A DNA stretch of 64,000 nt, from positions 23,636,983-23,700,982 of the forward strand of contig OZ020245.1 in the NCBI GenBank assembly GCA_963971285.1, written 5' to 3'. The position numbers and the translations under genes were made by a program. This stretch comes from Astropecten irregularis. Its lineage: Eukaryota > Echinodermata > Asteroidea > Paxillosida > Astropectinidae. Each line of letters starts with the position of its first letter. Within the stretch, counting starts at the first letter, position 1. The notes below the pieces were generated by a model. The model was not told the origin of the DNA, did no database searches, and was given only the letters and a program-made list of their open reading frames with translations. Shown here piece by piece: positions 63,301-64,000 of the stretch.

Positions 63301-64000
63301 TCGGCTCAGTATTGAGGGAGTTATTTCCAACTCTAGCGCAAAAATGTATGCCAAACTGTTATTTTGCCGTGTTTTTGACGTCAGCTGGCTTGATTTCACT
63401 AGGTGCAAGTCGTGCTATACTTGAATTTTCCGCCATGAAAATGTCTTTGAAATGTGATAAATATGCTACTTTCCTGTAGGGAACATCCAGGGCTACTTTT
63501 TTGGCAGGTTTCATCTTGATCGGCTCAGTATTGAGGGAGTTATTTCCAACTCTAGCGCAATAAAAGTATGCCAAACTGTTATTTTGCCGTGTCTTTGACG
63601 TGAGCTGCATGGCTTGATTTCACTAGGTGCAAGTGGTGCTATACTTGAATTTTGGGCCATGAAAATGTCTTTGAAATGTAATAAATGTGCTACCATCCTG
63701 TAGGGAACATCCGGGGCTACATTTTTGGCAGGTTTCATCTTGATCGGCTCAGTATTGAGGGAGTTATTTCCAAGTCTAGCGCAAAAATGTATGCCATACT
63801 GTTATTTTGCCGTGTTTTTGACGTCAGCTGCATGGCTTGATTTCACTAGGTGCAAGTCGTGCTATTCTTGAATTTTTGGCCATGAAAATGTCTTTGAAAT
63901 GTAATAAATGTGCTACCATCCTGTAGGGAACATCCGGGGCTACATTTTTGGCAGGTTTCATCTTGATCGGCTCAGTATTGAGGGAGTTATTTCCAAGTCT

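Larger units (their letters stand above)
1950..64000 (+). repeat. Giant satellite array, ~216-224 bp monomer, ~280 head-to-tail copies
   Basis: Every monomer contains the same ordered landmarks: TGTAGGGAACATCC, GGCAGGTTTCATCTTGATC, GAGGGAGTTATTTCC, TCTAGCGCAA, CTGTTATTTTGCC, a CRE/E-box region (TGACGTCAGCTG or derivatives), TTTCACTAGGTGCAAGTC, GCCATGAAAATGTC and AAATGTAATAAATGTGCTACC. Taking TGTAGGG as monomer start, the first is at 2,124 and the last at 63,922. All copies lie in one orientation. Length classes are 216-219 bp at the edge, 220 bp around 3-4.5 kb, then mainly 219, 223 and 224 bp. The array is open at the right edge. A pericentromeric, subtelomeric or interstitial location cannot be distinguished from this sequence. 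I recognise no published satellite family. Confidence 0.98.

Noticed and set aside
1950..64000. Hundreds of 60-118-codon open frames, plus-strand (MAGFILIGS.. and MCYHPVGN.. types) and minus-strand (MQLTSKTRQ.. type)
   Set aside because: They occur on both strands of the same DNA in every monomer. Many differences among copies are amino-acid changing (for example PS/PT, EFS/EFL/ELL, CNKC/CDKY). 1-, 4- and 5-bp indels shift the frames, and each plus-strand frame is closed by the TAG of CTGTAGGG. They are shadows of the repeat, not genes.
1950..64000. CRISPR array
   Set aside because: There are no unique spacers between short repeats; the whole ~220-bp unit repeats. The context is eukaryotic.
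1950..64000. CENP-B box in the monomer
   Set aside because: I looked on both strands for the TTCG....A..CGGG pattern and found no match in the monomer classes. The centromere idea has no motif support.
1950..64000. Hammerhead ribozyme, as found in some satellites
   Set aside because: No CTGANGA...GAAA core in correct arrangement on either strand; CTGACGTC on the minus strand only resembles its start.
1950..64000. tRNA-derived SINE or 5S/rDNA spacer repeat
   Set aside because: No convincing A or B box (GATCAAGAT on the minus strand fails the last B-box base), no rRNA sequence and no poly(A) tail between units.
2124..64000. kappaB-like site GGGAACATCC in each monomer
   Set aside because: It fails the GGGRNNYYCC consensus at one pyrimidine position, so it is not reported as a regulatory site.
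1950..64000. Helitron or other transposon-borne internal tandem repeats
   Set aside because: Some invertebrate satellites sit inside Helitrons, but I see no terminal hairpin plus CTRR end, no transposase and no terminal inverted repeats at the visible edge. The right end is outside the window, so it remains untested.

Overview
The window is almost entirely one eukaryotic satellite DNA array. From about position 1,950 to the right edge (64,000), roughly 62 kb, the sequence is a head-to-tail tandem repeat. The monomer is about 216-224 bp and there are roughly 280 copies. I saw no inversion, no inserted transposon and no gene. The array runs off the right edge, so its full size is unknown. The first 1.95 kb is non-repetitive, AT-rich sequence with no recognised gene. 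Nothing looks bacterial or viral. The flank carries short palindromes of the type TAGGCCTA and TACCGGTA, which I associate with marine invertebrate genomes, but that is a weak hint and I cannot name the species.

Layout. (1) 1-1,949: left flank, with one weak candidate terminal exon on the minus strand (1,091-1,315) and three hairpin-capable inverted repeats (1,384-1,595). (2) About 1,950-3,000: diverged edge monomers with irregular lengths. (3) About 3.0-12 kb: an older subfamily of 220-bp monomers, with a 10-monomer (2,209 bp) tandem unit and a copy 5,736 bp away. (4) About 11.5-19.3 kb: an 18-monomer unit (3,983 bp) present twice, nearly identical. (5) About 19.3-32.9 kb: mosaic array including an 8-monomer (1,775 bp) unit. 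(6) About 32.9-39.9 kb: a 15-monomer (3,333 bp) unit present just over twice. (7) About 39.8-64 kb: 1,775, 1,553 and 1,105 bp local duplications, plus longer-range copies offset by 4,876, 5,548, 6,643, 9,743 and 11,291 bp. There is no single higher-order period. Blocks of 4-51 monomers have been copied repeatedly, as expected from unequal exchange.

Monomer structure. Three recent length classes (219, 223 and 224 bp) are explained by two indels: a 4-bp CATG insertion after CAGCTG, and a 1-bp change that turns CAAAAATG into CAATAAAAG. About half of the monomers contain a perfect palindromic cAMP-response element, TGACGTCA, overlapping a CAGCTG E-box. The others carry one of two disabled versions (TTACTTCA or TGACGTGA). 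Intact and disabled monomers are interleaved in a near-alternating pattern. Most monomers also carry AATAAA on the + strand.

How the parts work together: no protein-coding system is supported. Short open frames recur on both strands of every monomer, but they are a by-product of the repeat. The most interesting features are the dense regularly spaced CRE/E-box sites and the layered higher-order duplication history. Whether the array is centromeric, heterochromatic, transcribed or inert cannot be decided from sequence alone. Near-identical multi-kb blocks also make assembly correctness an open question.
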